DNA of 64,000 nucleotides from Aeromonas rivipollensis (GCF_037811135.1 NZ_CP149130.1:80001-144000), one strand, 5' to 3'. Shown: positions 40,862 to 50,709, numbered from the stretch's first letter. Made by a program: numbers and translations. The notes: generated from the sequence alone by a model not told the origin.

Positions 40862-42379
40862 TCACTGGCCGCTGCGCAGCCGTGACAGCAGCCGGTCCAT
40901 GGCTCTGTAGCCGAGCGCTTCGATCAGGTGCTCCTTCTCGATGGCGGGCCGTCCCGCCAGATCCGCTATGGTACGCGACACCCGCAGTATGCGGTGCCAG
41001 GCCCGGATGCTGAGCCCCAGCCTCTGGATGGCATTCTCCAAAAACTCGGCATCCTGCGGTGATAATCGGCAAATATCCTCTATCTCGCGACTATCAAGCA
41101 GGTTGTTGAGCTTGCCGTTGCGGTTTTGCATTCGCTCCCGCGCTGCCAGCACCCGATCGCGGATCTGCCGGCTAGACTCACCCCGTTCCGCCTTGCCGGT
41201 CAGGCTCCCCTTGGGCAGCAGCGGCACCTCCACCGTCAGATCGAATCTGTCGAGGAAGGGGCCCGAGAGCTTGCCGAGGTAGCGCAGTATCTGATCCGGG
41301 CTGGAGCGGGTCTGGCCATCGCCATAGTGGCCGCAGGGGCTGGGGTTCATGGCACCCACCAGCTGGAAACGGGCGGGGAAATCCACCTGGCGGGCGGCCC
41401 GGCTGATGGTGATGTGGCCGGTTTCCAGCGGCTCACGCAGGGAATCGAGCACCTTGCGTTCGAACTCCGGCAACTCGTCGAGAAACAGCACGCCGTTGTG
41501 GGCTAGCGAGATCTCCCCCGGTCTTGGGTGGCTGCCACCGCCCACCAGGGCCACCGCCGAGGCGCTATGGTGCGGCGTGCGATAGGGCCTGTGATGCCAG
41601 TGGCCGGCGCGGGGGGTGAGGCCGCCGATGGAGTGGATGGCGGCGGTCTGCTGCGCCTCTTGCTCGCTGAGCGGCGGCAGTATGCCGGGCAGGCGGCTTG
41701 CCAGCATGCTCTTACCGGTGCCGGGCGGGCCAATGAACAGCAGGTTGTGGCTACCCGCGGCAGCGATTTCCAGCGCCCGCTTGGCCTGGGACTGGCCGAT
41801 CACATCCTGCAGATCCGGCACATCGGGCAGGGCGTCCGTGGTCTGGGGCTCCGGCAGGGGCAGCTCGTACTGACCCGCCAGCCAGGCGGTGACGGCCAGC
41901 AGCTGGTGGGCGGTGCGCACCTCGGCATCCTGGATGAGGGAGGCCTCGGGGCCGTTCTCTCGCGGCACCAGCAGGGTGCGCCCGGCGTCGCGGCAGGCGA
42001 GCACGGCGGGCAGCACCCCGAGCACGGGGCGGATCTCGCCGGTCAGGGCCAACTCCCCTAAAAATTCGTGATCGAGCAGGTATGTTGCCGGTATCTGCTT
42101 GGAAGCGGCGAGAATGCCGATGGCGATGGCCAGATCGAAACGGCCTCCCTCCTTGGGCAGGTCGGCGGGGGCCAGATTGACTGTGATGTGCTTGGAGGGG
42201 AACTCGAAGTTGCCGTTGAGCAGGGCGCTGCGCACCCGATCCCGCGACTCCTTCACCGAGGTTTCCGGCAATCCCACCATGTTGAAGGCGGGCAGCCCGT
42301 TGGATAAATGGACTTCCACCGTGACTTGCGGTGCCGCTATTCCCAGGCTGGCACGGCTATAAACCACAGCTAATGACAT
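40862..42379 (-). CDS. comM: ComM (YifB) Mg chelatase/MCM-like AAA+ helicase
   Basis: The 505-residue hexameric helicase promotes branch migration of incoming DNA during natural transformation. The N-terminal Lon-like fold (MSLAVVYSRASLGIAAPQ) is followed by an AAA+ core with Walker A GPPGTGKS and Walker B LFLDELPEF, and the GAMNPSPCGHYGD sensor region. It is divergent from the ilv operon, as yifB is in E. coli. It is relevant to the replacement scars in this window. Confidence 0.95.
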   Translation of the reverse strand: MSLAVVYSRASLGIAAPQVTVEVHLSNGLPAFNMVGLPETSVKESRDRVRSALLNGNFEFPSKHITVNLAPADLPKEGGRFDLAIAIGILAASKQIPATYLLDHEFLGELALTGEIRPVLGVLPAVLACRDAGRTLLVPRENGPEASLIQDAEVRTAHQLLAVTAWLAGQYELPLPEPQTTDALPDVPDLQDVIGQSQAKRALEIAAAGSHNLLFIGPPGTGKSMLASRLPGILPPLSEQEAQQTAAIHSIGGLTPRAGHWHHRPYRTPHHSASAVALVGGGSHPRPGEISLAHNGVLFLDELPEFERKVLDSLREPLETGHITISRAARQVDFPARFQLVGAMNPSPCGHYGDGQTRSSPDQILRYLGKLSGPFLDRFDLTVEVPLLPKGSLTGKAERGESSRQIRDRVLAARERMQNRNGKLNNLLDSREIEDICRLSPQDAEFLENAIQRLGLSIRAWHRILRVSRTIADLAGRPAIEKEHLIEALGYRAMDRLLSRLRSGQ

Positions 42380-42578
42380 AAATCCCGTCCTTGGTTTGAT
42401 GTATGTGCTGGTTAACCGTTTTTTATTAGTTTTTTGTTCCAGAGAGCAGCTTGCTGATCAGTCAAAATCAGAGTCTTGTCAGGTAAAAAATGCTTGCCCA
42501 ATAAAAATCACCATGCTAGTTCTAATAGTCATTCGCGGTGCAAATCGCCCCCATTTCACAGGATTTCCGGTTGTAACT

Positions 42579-42677
42579 ATGAACATGGCCTCCCGTTTCG
42601 TCAGCATTATTGTGGTCCTAGTGGTGATTATTATCTCACCGCTCGGGGCTCGTTTAGCTGCACGGAACAAGGGATAG
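42579..42677 (+). CDS. ilvL: ilv operon leader peptide
   Basis: The 32-codon frame [19 protein letters not shown]... holds the run [12 protein letters not shown]: five Ile, five Val and one Leu within 13 codons. It ends [10 protein letters not shown], resembling the end of the E. coli IlvL. Stalling at scarce Ile, Val or Leu codons would prevent the downstream attenuator from forming. An ATG two codons later is also possible. A plausible promoter is TTGTCA (42476-42481) with AATAAA 18 bases on. Confidence 0.88.
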   Translation: MNMASRFVSIIVVLVVIIISPLGARLAARNKG

Positions 42678-42707
42678 ACCCACCACCGGACAGAACGAAA
42701 CAAGCGA

Positions 42708-42739
42708 CCCCCGAGCCTCATGGCCCGGGGGTTTTTTTT
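42708..42739 (+). promoter_or_regulatory. ilvGMEDA attenuator (leader terminator)
   Basis: CCCCCGAGCC-TCAT-GGCCCGGGGG forms a strong stem with one mismatch and is followed by eight T. It lies 30 bases after the leader peptide stop and 24 bases before ilvG. This is the expected position for Ile/Val/Leu-dependent attenuation. Confidence 0.9.
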
Positions 42740-42762
42740 CGACCAAAGGACAGGATTTCCAC

Positions 42763-44409
42763 ATGAACGGCGCGCAGTTTTTGGTACAGGCTCTCAAGAA
42801 ACAGGGTGTGACCCAGGTGTTTGGTTACCCGGGCGGGGCCATCATGCCGGTCTATGACGCCCTGTATGACGGTGGCCTGGCCCATCAGCTCTGCCGTCAC
42901 GAGCAGGGGGCCGCCTTGGCCGCCGTGGGTTATGCCCGCGCCTCCGGTCAGGTGGGGGTCTGCATCGCCACCTCGGGTCCGGGCGCCACCAACCTGGTGA
43001 CCGGCCTGGCGGAGGCGCTGCTCGATTCCGTGCCGCTGGTCGCCATCAGCGGTCAGGTCGCCTGCGCCGCCGTGGGCACCGATGCGTTTCAGGAGGTCGA
43101 CGTGCTCGGCATGTCCCTCTCCTGCACCAAGCACTCCTTCATGGTGACCGATGCCGCCGATCTGGGTCGGGTGCTGGCGGAAGCCTTCGCCATCGCCACC
43201 GAGGGGCGTCCGGGTCCTGTGCTCATCGACTTTCCCAAGGATGTTCAGCTAGCCGCCGTGCCGGCCCAGAGCCCGCTGTTTGCGGTGGAGGAGCCAGAGC
43301 CCCTCAATCCGGCCGAGCTGACCCTGGCCCGCACCCTGCTGGCCGCTGCCGAGCGCCCGGTGCTCTACGTCGGGGGCGGGGTGGGCATGGCCAATGCGGA
43401 GCAGCAACTGCGTGATTTTGCCGCCGCCACCGGCATGCCGGCGGTCACCACCCTCAAGGGGATAGGCGCGCTCGACCCCGACAGCCCCGTCTACCTCGGC
43501 ATGCTCGGCATGCACGGCACCAAGGCCGCCAACTATGCGGTGCAGCAGTGCGACCTGCTGCTGGTGGTAGGCGCCCGTTTCGATGACCGGGTGACCGGCA
43601 AGCTGGAGGAGTTCGCCCCCGAGGCCAGAGTGATCCACCTGGACGTGGATGCCGCCGAGTTCGGCAAACGCCGCGCCGCCGATGTGGGCATCACCACGGA
43701 TCTCAAGCGGGTGTTGCCCGCCCTGGCCATGGCGCTGGCGATCGATCCCTGGCGTGAGCACTGCGCCGCCATGGCTCGCGAGTATGCCTTCCGCTACGAC
43801 CATCCCGGCCAGCCCATCTATGCCCCGGCCCTGCTCAAACAGCTTTCGGCACTGCTGCCCGAGACCAGCGTGGTGGCCTGCGACGTGGGTCAACACCAGA
43901 TGTGGGTGGCCCAGCACATGCGCTTCACCAGCCCGCGCAACCACCTCTCCAGCGCCGGCCTCGGCACCATGGGCTTCGGCCTGCCCGCCGCCATCGGCGC
44001 CAAGATGTCGCGCCCGGATGACGAGGTAGTGCTGGTGAGCGGTGACGGCTCCTTCATGATGAACGTGCAGGAGCTCGGCACCATACGCCGGGCCCAGCTC
44101 AAGGTGAAGATGGTGCTGATCGACAATCAACGTCTCGGCATGGTGCGCCAGTGGCAGGAGCTGTTCTTCGACGGCCGTTACAGCGAGACCATACTCTCCG
44201 ACAACCCGGATTTCATCGCTCTGGCCGCCGCCTTCGGCATCCCGGGCGAAACCATCACATGCAAGGATGAGATAGCACCGGCGCTCGATCGCCTGCTGAC
44301 AAGCGAGAGCGCCTACCTGCTGCATGTGGCTATTTCAGAGGAAGAAAACGTCTGGCCCCTGGTTCCGCCGGGAGTCGCCAACCACAAGATGATGGAGCAA
44401 CGCCCATGA
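42763..44409 (+). CDS. ilvG: acetolactate synthase II, large subunit
   Basis: This ThDP-dependent enzyme condenses pyruvate with pyruvate or 2-oxobutyrate. The 548 residues carry the catalytic Glu in [16 protein letters not shown], the FAD-region [15 protein letters not shown] and the ThDP motif [14 protein letters not shown]. The frame is intact, in contrast to the frameshifted E. coli K-12 ilvG. AGGA precedes the start. It overlaps ilvM by four bases. Confidence 0.97.
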   Translation: MNGAQFLVQALKKQGVTQVFGYPGGAIMPVYDALYDGGLAHQLCRHEQGAALAAVGYARASGQVGVCIATSGPGATNLVTGLAEALLDSVPLVAISGQVACAAVGTDAFQEVDVLGMSLSCTKHSFMVTDAADLGRVLAEAFAIATEGRPGPVLIDFPKDVQLAAVPAQSPLFAVEEPEPLNPAELTLARTLLAAAERPVLYVGGGVGMANAEQQLRDFAAATGMPAVTTLKGIGALDPDSPVYLGMLGMHGTKAANYAVQQCDLLLVVGARFDDRVTGKLEEFAPEARVIHLDVDAAEFGKRRAADVGITTDLKRVLPALAMALAIDPWREHCAAMAREYAFRYDHPGQPIYAPALLKQLSALLPETSVVACDVGQHQMWVAQHMRFTSPRNHLSSAGLGTMGFGLPAAIGAKMSRPDDEVVLVSGDGSFMMNVQELGTIRRAQLKVKMVLIDNQRLGMVRQWQELFFDGRYSETILSDNPDFIALAAAFGIPGETITCKDEIAPALDRLLTSESAYLLHVAISEEENVWPLVPPGVANHKMMEQRP

Positions 44410-44684
44410 AGCAGCACAGCTTTCACCAACCCGGATGTGCGCAGCACACCCTGCATATTCACGCCCAGCCCAGACCCGAAGTGATGGAGCGGGTACTGCG
44501 GGTGGTGCGTCACCGTGGCTTCGCCCTCTGCGCCCTTAACATGGAGCAGGATTGCCAACAGCTGCGGATCACGGTTACTGTCGAGTCAGAGCGTCCCATC
44601 CAGCAGTTGTGGAGCCAGCTGGTCAAGCTGGTGGATGTCTCCCGGGTCGATGCACTGGAACAGCAACCCCGGATCAGCGCTTAA
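44406..44684 (+). CDS. ilvM: acetolactate synthase II, small subunit
   Basis: The 92-residue ACT-domain regulatory subunit has [24 protein letters not shown] at its start and a short C-terminus. It is needed for full activity of IlvG. The ATGA overlap with ilvG ensures equal production. It ends 12 bases before ilvE. Confidence 0.94.
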   Translation: MKQHSFHQPGCAQHTLHIHAQPRPEVMERVLRVVRHRGFALCALNMEQDCQQLRITVTVESERPIQQLWSQLVKLVDVSRVDALEQQPRISA

Positions 44685-44696
44685 GGAGCCAAGCCA

Positions 44697-45641
44697 ATGT
44701 CACAGCCTTCCCAATCCGCCAATCACCCTCAATACATCTGGTTCAACGGCAAGCTGGTGCCCTGGCAGGATGCCCAGGTCCATGTCATGAGCCATGCCCT
44801 GCACTACGGCTCCTCGGTGTTCGAGGGGGTGCGCGCCTACGATACCCCCAGGGGCACCTGCATCTTCCGCCTGCAGGAGCACACCCGCCGCCTGTTCGAC
44901 TCCGCCAAAATCTACTGGATGGACGTGCCCTACAGCGAATCCGAAGTGAATGAAGCCTGCCGCACAGTGGTGCGCGAGAACGGCCTGAAGAGCGGCTATC
45001 TGCGCCCGCTGGCCTTTGTCGGCAACGTGGGGCTGGGGCTGCATCCTCCGCTGGATGCCAAGGCGGATCTCATGGTTGCGGCCTTGCCCTGGGGCGCCTA
45101 TCTGGGGGAAGAGGGGCTGAAGAACGGGGTGGATGTGTGCGTCACCTCCTGGAACCGGCTCGCCCCCAATACCATTCCCACCGGCGCCAAGGCGGGGGGC
45201 AACTACCTCTCGTCCCAGCTCATCAGTCGTGAGGCCAAGCGCAACGGCTTCGCAGAGGGGCTGGCGCTGGACGTGAACGGTTACCTGAGCGAAGGGGCCG
45301 GTGAGAACCTGTTCCTGGTGAAAAACGGCGTGATCTTCACCCCGCCCGCCACCGCCGCCATCCTGCCCGGCATCACCCGCGACACCATCATGACGCTGGC
45401 CCGGGATCTCGGTTACGAGGTGCGCGAGCAGGCGCTGCCCCGGGAGGCCCTGTATGTCGCAGACGAAATCTTCATGACCGGCACCGCCGCCGAGGTGACC
45501 CCGGTACGCTCGGTGGATCGGATGAAGGTGGGCGCCGGCAGCCGTGGCCCGGTGACCGAGCAGTTGCAGAATGCCTTCTTCGGCCTGTTCAACGGTCAGA
45601 CCGAGGACAAATGGAACTGGTTGACCCCAGTTAACGATTGA
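44697..45641 (+). CDS. ilvE: branched-chain amino acid aminotransferase
   Basis: This PLP enzyme transfers the amino group from glutamate to form valine, isoleucine and leucine. The 314 residues carry YGSSVFEGVRAY, the PLP lysine in GAKAGGNYLSSQLI and EGAGENLFLVK. It ends TEDKWNWLTPVND. A second copy of these last codons lies 29 bases downstream, in the unusually long 228-base gap to ilvD. Confidence 0.97.
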   Translation: MSQPSQSANHPQYIWFNGKLVPWQDAQVHVMSHALHYGSSVFEGVRAYDTPRGTCIFRLQEHTRRLFDSAKIYWMDVPYSESEVNEACRTVVRENGLKSGYLRPLAFVGNVGLGLHPPLDAKADLMVAALPWGAYLGEEGLKNGVDVCVTSWNRLAPNTIPTGAKAGGNYLSSQLISREAKRNGFAEGLALDVNGYLSEGAGENLFLVKNGVIFTPPATAAILPGITRDTIMTLARDLGYEVREQALPREALYVADEIFMTGTAAEVTPVRSVDRMKVGAGSRGPVTEQLQNAFFGLFNGQTEDKWNWLTPVND

Positions 45642-45670
45642 ATCAGCAGGGGCAGCATTTGCCCCCATGC

Positions 45671-45721
45671 AACGGCCAGACCGAGGACAAATGGAACTGG
45701 TTGACCCCGGTCAACGACTGA
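45671..45721 (+). pseudogene. relic of an ilvE 3' end
   Basis: Seventeen codons (NGQTEDKWNWLTPVND plus stop) repeat 45591-45641 exactly at the protein level. Four bases differ, all third positions (GGT/GGC, CCA/CCG, GTT/GTC, GAT/GAC). It has no start codon in frame. It is 80 bases from the intact copy. Confidence 0.9.
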
Positions 45722-45727
45722 TTGAGA

Positions 45728-45797
45728 ACGAGCGGGCGACCCGTCGCCCGCTCGCGCCAGCAAGAGTCGGCTATGGCAAGGGCAGATCCCTTGCCAC
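45728..45797 (+). other. two hairpins in the ilvE-ilvD gap
   Basis: GAGCGGGCGAC/GTCGCCCGCTC (45730-45752) and TGGCAAGGG/CCCTTGCCA (45773-45797) form strong stems without T-runs. A third, GGGGCA/TGCCCC, lies just after ilvE (45649-45666). They could shield ilvE mRNA ends or slow polymerase. I see no gene in this gap. Confidence 0.5.
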
Positions 45798-45869
45798 AAC
45801 CGATTTGAAGCGACAGCTTCGCACCATAAGTTTGCCCAGTCGGGCTCATGTATTCAGGGAGTAGAGACA

Positions 45870-47711
45870 ATGCCGAAGTTGAGATCCGCCACCACCACCC
45901 ACGGACGTAACATGGCCGGGGCCCGCGCCCTCTGGCGTGCCACCGGCATGACAGATCAGGATTTCGGCAAGCCCATCATCGCCGTGGTCAACTCCTTCAC
46001 CCAGTTCGTACCCGGTCACGTGCACCTCAAGGATCTCGGCCAGCTGGTGGCCCGGGAGATCGAGGCCGCCGGCGGCGTCGCCAAGGAATTCAACACCATA
46101 GCGGTCGATGACGGCATCGCCATGGGCCACGGCGGCATGCTCTATTCGCTGCCGTCCCGCGAGCTTATCGCCGATTCTGTGGAGTACATGGTCAACGCCC
46201 ACTGCGCCGACGCCATGGTCTGCATCTCCAACTGCGACAAGATCACCCCGGGGATGCTGATGGCCGCCCTGCGTATCAACATACCGGTGATCTTCGTCTC
46301 CGGCGGCCCCATGGAGGCGGGCAAGACCAAGCTCTCCGATCAGATCATCAAGCTGGATCTGGTGGACGCCATGATCCAGGGGGCCGATCCCAAGGTCTCC
46401 GACGCCCAGAGCGATCAGATAGAGCGCAGCGCCTGTCCCACCTGCGGCTCCTGCTCCGGCATGTTCACCGCCAACTCCATGAACTGCCTGACCGAGGCCC
46501 TGGGCCTTTCCCAGCCGGGCAACGGCTCCCTGCTGGCGACCCACGCCGATCGGGAACAGCTGTTCAAGCTGGCGGGTCAGCGCATCGTCGCTTTGGCCAA
46601 TCGTTACTACCAGCAGGATGACGAGAGCGCCCTGCCGCGCAACATCGCCACCAAGGCGGCGTTCGAGAACGCCATGGCCCTGGACATCGCCATGGGCGGC
46701 TCCACCAATACGGTGCTGCACCTGCTGGCGGCGGCCCAGGAGGCCGGCGTGGACTTCACCATGGCCGACATCGACCGCATGTCCCGCAAGGTGCCCCAGC
46801 TGTGCAAGGTGGCGCCGTCCACCCAGAAGTACCACATGGAAGACGTACACCGCGCCGGTGGCGTGGTCGCCATCCTGGGTCAGCTGGAAAAGGCGGGCCT
46901 GGTGCACGGCGATACCCGCAACGTGCTCGGCACCAGCTTGCACGAGCTGCTGGAGCAGTACGACGTCAGCCGCTGCGATGACAAGGCGGTGCATGACTTC
47001 TACCGCGCCGGCCCGGCCGGGATCCGCACCACCAAGGCATTCAGCCAGGATTGCCGCTGGCCAGAGCTGGATCTGGATCGGGCAGAAGGCTGCATCCGCT
47101 CCCTGGACAACGCCTACAGCCTGGAAGGGGGCCTGGCCGTGCTCTCCGGCAACCTGGCCCTCGATGGTGCCATCGTCAAGACCGCCGGGGTGGATGACGA
47201 GAACCTCTGCTTCCGCGGCCCGGCCCGGGTGTTCGAGAGCCAGGACACGGCGGTCGCCGGCATTCTGGATGGCACAGTGAAAGCCGGTGAAGTGGTGGTG
47301 ATCCGCTACGAAGGCCCGAAAGGAGGCCCCGGTATGCAGGAGATGCTCTACCCCACCACCTATCTGAAATCCATGGGCCTCGGCAAGGCCTGCGCCCTCA
47401 TCACAGACGGCCGTTTCTCCGGCGGTACCTCGGGTCTCTCCATCGGCCACGTCTCCCCCGAGGCGGCGTCCGGCGGCACCATAGGGCTGGTAGAGGATGG
47501 CGACATCATCAACATCAACATCCCGGCCCGCAGCATGGTGCTGGAGGTGGCTGATAGCGTGCTGGCCGCTCGCCGCGCCGCAGTCGAGGCCCGTGGCTGG
47601 AAGCCGCTCAATCGCCAGCGCCAGGTCTCCTACGCCCTGCGCGCCTATGCCATGCTCGCCACCAGCGCAGATAAAGGCGCGGTGCGCGATTTAAGCAAGC
47701 TGGAGGAGTGA
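45870..47711 (+). CDS. ilvD: dihydroxyacid dehydratase
   Basis: This iron-sulfur enzyme dehydrates the IlvC product to the 2-oxo acid. The 613 residues carry the cluster cysteines in [12 protein letters not shown] and [20 protein letters not shown], plus [17 protein letters not shown] near the C-terminus. GGGAG precedes the ATG. Its end ([14 protein letters not shown]) is repeated downstream in a small frame that starts on its own stop codon. Confidence 0.97.
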   Translation: MPKLRSATTTHGRNMAGARALWRATGMTDQDFGKPIIAVVNSFTQFVPGHVHLKDLGQLVAREIEAAGGVAKEFNTIAVDDGIAMGHGGMLYSLPSRELIADSVEYMVNAHCADAMVCISNCDKITPGMLMAALRINIPVIFVSGGPMEAGKTKLSDQIIKLDLVDAMIQGADPKVSDAQSDQIERSACPTCGSCSGMFTANSMNCLTEALGLSQPGNGSLLATHADREQLFKLAGQRIVALANRYYQQDDESALPRNIATKAAFENAMALDIAMGGSTNTVLHLLAAAQEAGVDFTMADIDRMSRKVPQLCKVAPSTQKYHMEDVHRAGGVVAILGQLEKAGLVHGDTRNVLGTSLHELLEQYDVSRCDDKAVHDFYRAGPAGIRTTKAFSQDCRWPELDLDRAEGCIRSLDNAYSLEGGLAVLSGNLALDGAIVKTAGVDDENLCFRGPARVFESQDTAVAGILDGTVKAGEVVVIRYEGPKGGPGMQEMLYPTTYLKSMGLGKACALITDGRFSGGTSGLSIGHVSPEAASGGTIGLVEDGDIININIPARSMVLEVADSVLAARRAAVEARGWKPLNRQRQVSYALRAYAMLATSADKGAVRDLSKLEE

Positions 47712-47809
47712 TGATGAGCGCGACGACAAATCATTCATGCAAAGTGCTGCTCGCCTCCTCCTGTGCCGACAAAGGTGCGGTACGTGATTTAAGCAAGCTG
47801 GAGGAATAG
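47711..47809 (+). pseudogene. chimeric ilvA-start/ilvD-end relic (32-codon frame)
   Basis: The frame starts in the ilvD stop (TGATG) behind GGAGGAG and ends three bases before ilvA. Its last 14 codons ([14 protein letters not shown]) copy the ilvD end, with six synonymous changes and a TGA-to-TAG stop change. Its first part ([14 protein letters not shown]) resembles the ilvA start (MVSAADYLRKVLL). The seam lies near TGCTCGCC, a word shared with the intact ilvD end. The copied end also supplies the ilvA ribosome site (GGAGGAATAGG). It may be translated, but I read it as a replacement junction. Confidence 0.75.
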
Positions 47810-47812
47810 GAC

Positions 47813-49345
47813 ATGGTTTCAGCGGCAGATTATCTACGCAAGGTGTTGCTCTCCCCCGTCTATGAGGCGGCGCGGGTGACCCCCTTGCAGACCCTCAAGA
47901 AGCTCTCCGAGCGACTCGGCAACCAGGTGGCGCTCAAGCGGGAAGACCTGCAGCCGGTGCACTCCTTCAAGCTGCGCGGTGCCTATCACAAGATCGCCAC
48001 CCTGAGCGCCGAGCAGAAATCCCACGGTGTGGTGGCGGCCTCGGCGGGCAACCATGCCCAGGGGGTGGCGCTGTCGGCGGCCAAGCTCGGCATCAAGGCC
48101 ATCATAGTGATGCCCAAGACCACGCCGGACATCAAGATAGATGCGGTGCGTCGCCTGGGCGGCAACGTGCTGCTGTTTGGCAATAGCTTCGACGAGGCCT
48201 ATGCCGAGAGCCGCCGCCTGTCAGAAACCGAGGGCTACACCCTGATACCGCCGTTCGACGACGTCGAGGTGATCGCGGGCCAGGGCACCATCGGCAAGGA
48301 GCTGCTGGAGCAGGACACCCACCTGACCCACGTCTTCGTGCCGGTGGGGGGCGGCGGCCTGGCCGCCGGGGTGGCTGTCTACATCAAGCAGTTGCTGCCG
48401 GACGTCAAGGTGATAGGGGTGGAAGCCGAGGGCTCCGCCTGCCTCAAGGCCGCCATGGAGGCCGGCGAGCCGGTCAATCTGGAGCGGGTCTCCCTGTTTG
48501 CGGACGGGGTGGCGGTCAAGCGCATCGGCACCGAGACCTTCCGCCTGTGCAACCAGTATCTGGACGAGGTGGTGACCGTCTCCAACGACCAGATCTGCGC
48601 GGCGCTGAAAGACATCTTCGACGACTGCCGTGCCATCGCCGAGCCGTCGGGGGCCCTGTCGCTGGCGGGGCTCAAGGCCTACAGCGAGCGGGAGCAGGTC
48701 AAGGGCGGGCGGATGGCGGCCATACTGTCGGGCGCCAACGTCAACTTCCACAGCCTGCGCTATGTGTCGGAGCGCTGCGAGATCGGCGAGAAGCGCGAGG
48801 GCATGCTGGCGGTGACCATACCCGAGCGCAAGGGGGCCTTCCTCGACTTCTGCCGTCAGCTTGGGCCCCGCATGGTGACCGAGTTCAACTACCGCTACGC
48901 GGATGCGGCCCAGGCCTCCCTGTTCGTCTCGGTGCGCCTCAGCGGGGGCGACGAGGAGCTGGGCCAGATCATCGATCAGCTCGGTGGCAACGGTTACCCC
49001 GTGGTCAACATGACAGAGAGCGAGCTGGCCAAGAACCACGTGCGCTACATGATTGGCGGCCGCCCGGCCCGGCCCCTCGGCGAGCGTCTCTACAGCTTCA
49101 AGTTCCCGGAGCAGCCGGGCGCCTTGATGCGCTTCCTGGAGACCCTCGGTTGTCGCTGGAACATCAGCCTTTTCCACTACCGCAACCACGGCGCCGACTA
49201 TGGCCGGGTGCTCTGCGCCTTCGAGCTGCCGGACGAGGACGTGGCCGCCTTCCACGACTACCTGCACGAGATTGGCTATGGCTGGAAGGAGGTGAGCGAG
49301 GATCCCGCCTATCGCCTGTTCCTGGCGAGCCAGGGCAGTCAGTGA
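47813..49345 (+). CDS. ilvA: threonine deaminase (biosynthetic)
   Basis: It commits threonine to isoleucine by making 2-oxobutyrate. The 510 residues have the PLP lysine in HSFKLRGAYHK, SAGNHAQG, and the PLP-phosphate loop GGGGLAAG. A C-terminal pair of ACT-like regulatory repeats (about 325-505) is expected to bind isoleucine (inhibitor) and valine. It is the last gene of the operon and is translated from a ribosome site embedded in the ilvD relic. Confidence 0.97.
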   Translation: MVSAADYLRKVLLSPVYEAARVTPLQTLKKLSERLGNQVALKREDLQPVHSFKLRGAYHKIATLSAEQKSHGVVAASAGNHAQGVALSAAKLGIKAIIVMPKTTPDIKIDAVRRLGGNVLLFGNSFDEAYAESRRLSETEGYTLIPPFDDVEVIAGQGTIGKELLEQDTHLTHVFVPVGGGGLAAGVAVYIKQLLPDVKVIGVEAEGSACLKAAMEAGEPVNLERVSLFADGVAVKRIGTETFRLCNQYLDEVVTVSNDQICAALKDIFDDCRAIAEPSGALSLAGLKAYSEREQVKGGRMAAILSGANVNFHSLRYVSERCEIGEKREGMLAVTIPERKGAFLDFCRQLGPRMVTEFNYRYADAAQASLFVSVRLSGGDEELGQIIDQLGGNGYPVVNMTESELAKNHVRYMIGGRPARPLGERLYSFKFPEQPGALMRFLETLGCRWNISLFHYRNHGADYGRVLCAFELPDEDVAAFHDYLHEIGYGWKEVSEDPAYRLFLASQGSQ

Positions 49346-49375
49346 CTGCGGCTTGACCATCCCCATCCCGAGATG

Positions 49376-49407
49376 AAAACGAAGAGCCTGGCTCTTCGTT
49401 TTTTTAT
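49376..49407 (+). terminator. ilvGMEDA operon terminator
   Basis: The stem AACGAAGAGC/GCTCTTCGTT with loop CTG is followed by a T-run, 30 bases after ilvA. Confidence 0.92.
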
Positions 49408-49581
49408 GGGCGCTCCGGGGGGCGCATCTGCCGATAATGTCGCCAATATCACACTCCTGAGTCCCTGGTCGTTTGAGGCTGGTTGCAGATGGGATAATCT
49501 CAATGCGGGGCTTGGGTTCAGGGCCCCGTCAGGGAAGAGAGGCGCATCCGCGTCATAACAATTCATTGCAGGGGCTCATCC

Positions 49582-50709
49582 ATGAACAGATCTATGCTCG
49601 CCGTCCTGATCGGCGCTCTGATGGCAACGGGGACGGTGCAGGCTGCCGCCCAGGACAACACCTGGTATGTCGGCGGCAAGGCCGGCTGGTCCAATTTTTA
49701 CGGGGTGGATTACGACGAGCAGGTCAAGGAGCTGTTCGATGCCTTTGATCCCGGCCAGGACCACAGCGACCTCGGCCTGGGGCTCTTCGCCGGCTATCAG
49801 GTAAACCGGAATGTGGCCGTCGAACTCGGTTATGACTGGCTCGGCAAGTATCAGGTCGATCAGCGCTTCAGCGGCAACGGGGTGGAAGCAGGACTGGATG
49901 GGGAGGCCAAGGCCCAGATGATCCAGGCCACCATGAAGATCGGCTTCCCGGCGACCGAGGCTCTGGACATCTACGGCCGGCTGGGGGGCGCCTACGCCTG
50001 GACCGACAGCTCCATCAGTGCCTGGGCCAACGATGGCACCAGCAACCTCTCGGCATCGGGTGGGGGCAAGTATCACGGCGCCGCCTTTGTGGGGGCATTG
50101 GGCATCGAATATGCCATCGACAGGGATTGGGCCGCCCGCCTCGAATACCAGTACACCACCCCGCTCGGCAAGACCTCGCTGGATGAATCCGGCATAGAGC
50201 TGGATAACGGCCTGCTGGCGGTGGGCATGCTCTATCGCTTCGGTCAGGTCGGTGACGAGCCGGTGGCGCCGACGCCGGCTCCCGTACCTGAGCCTGCACC
50301 GGCTCCCGTGCTGGTGGAGAAGCAGTTCAGCCTGGACTCGGACGTCTTGTTTGAATTCAACAAGGCGACCCTGAAGCCGGCCGCGAGCCAGGCGCTCGAC
50401 AACCTGTTTGCCCAGATCCTGGCGGCCAACCCGAAAGACGGCGTGGCCACTGTGATCGGTCATACCGACCGCATCGGCTCCGATGCCTACAACCAGGCCC
50501 TCTCGGAGCAGCGTGCCCGCACCGTGGCCGACTACCTGATCGCCAAGGGATTGTTTGCCGACAAGGTGCGGGCCGAGGGGCAGGGCGAGTCGTCACCGGT
50601 GACGGGGGGCAGCTGCCCGGACGGTGCCAAGGCGCAGATGATCGCCTGTCTGGCCCCGGATCGCCGGGTCGAGGTGCGGCTGACCGGGGTCTCCCAGGTC
50701 GCCGAGTAA
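49582..50709 (+). CDS. ompA: OmpA family outer-membrane protein
   Basis: The 375 residues begin with a signal peptide (MNRSMLAVLIGALMATGTVQA, cleavage near AAAQD). An eight-strand OmpA beta-barrel covers about 26-225 (TWYVGGKAGWSNF, GLLAVGMLYRFGQ). A Pro-rich hinge (PTPAPVPEPAPAP) precedes the peptidoglycan-binding OmpA_C domain with NKATLKPAASQALDNL and IGHTDRIGSDAYNQALSEQR. Two Cys near the C-terminus may form a disulfide. It is monocistronic. Confidence 0.94.
   Translation: MNRSMLAVLIGALMATGTVQAAAQDNTWYVGGKAGWSNFYGVDYDEQVKELFDAFDPGQDHSDLGLGLFAGYQVNRNVAVELGYDWLGKYQVDQRFSGNGVEAGLDGEAKAQMIQATMKIGFPATEALDIYGRLGGAYAWTDSSISAWANDGTSNLSASGGGKYHGAAFVGALGIEYAIDRDWAARLEYQYTTPLGKTSLDESGIELDNGLLAVGMLYRFGQVGDEPVAPTPAPVPEPAPAPVLVEKQFSLDSDVLFEFNKATLKPAASQALDNLFAQILAANPKDGVATVIGHTDRIGSDAYNQALSEQRARTVADYLIAKGLFADKVRAEGQGESSPVTGGSCPDGAKAQMIACLAPDRRVEVRLTGVSQVAE

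Noticed and set aside
45667..45864. 65-codon frame starting within the ilvE relic and ending just before ilvD
   Set aside because: It reads the relic in the wrong frame (MQRPDRGQMELVD) and has no ribosome site. The open frame reflects GC-rich sequence.
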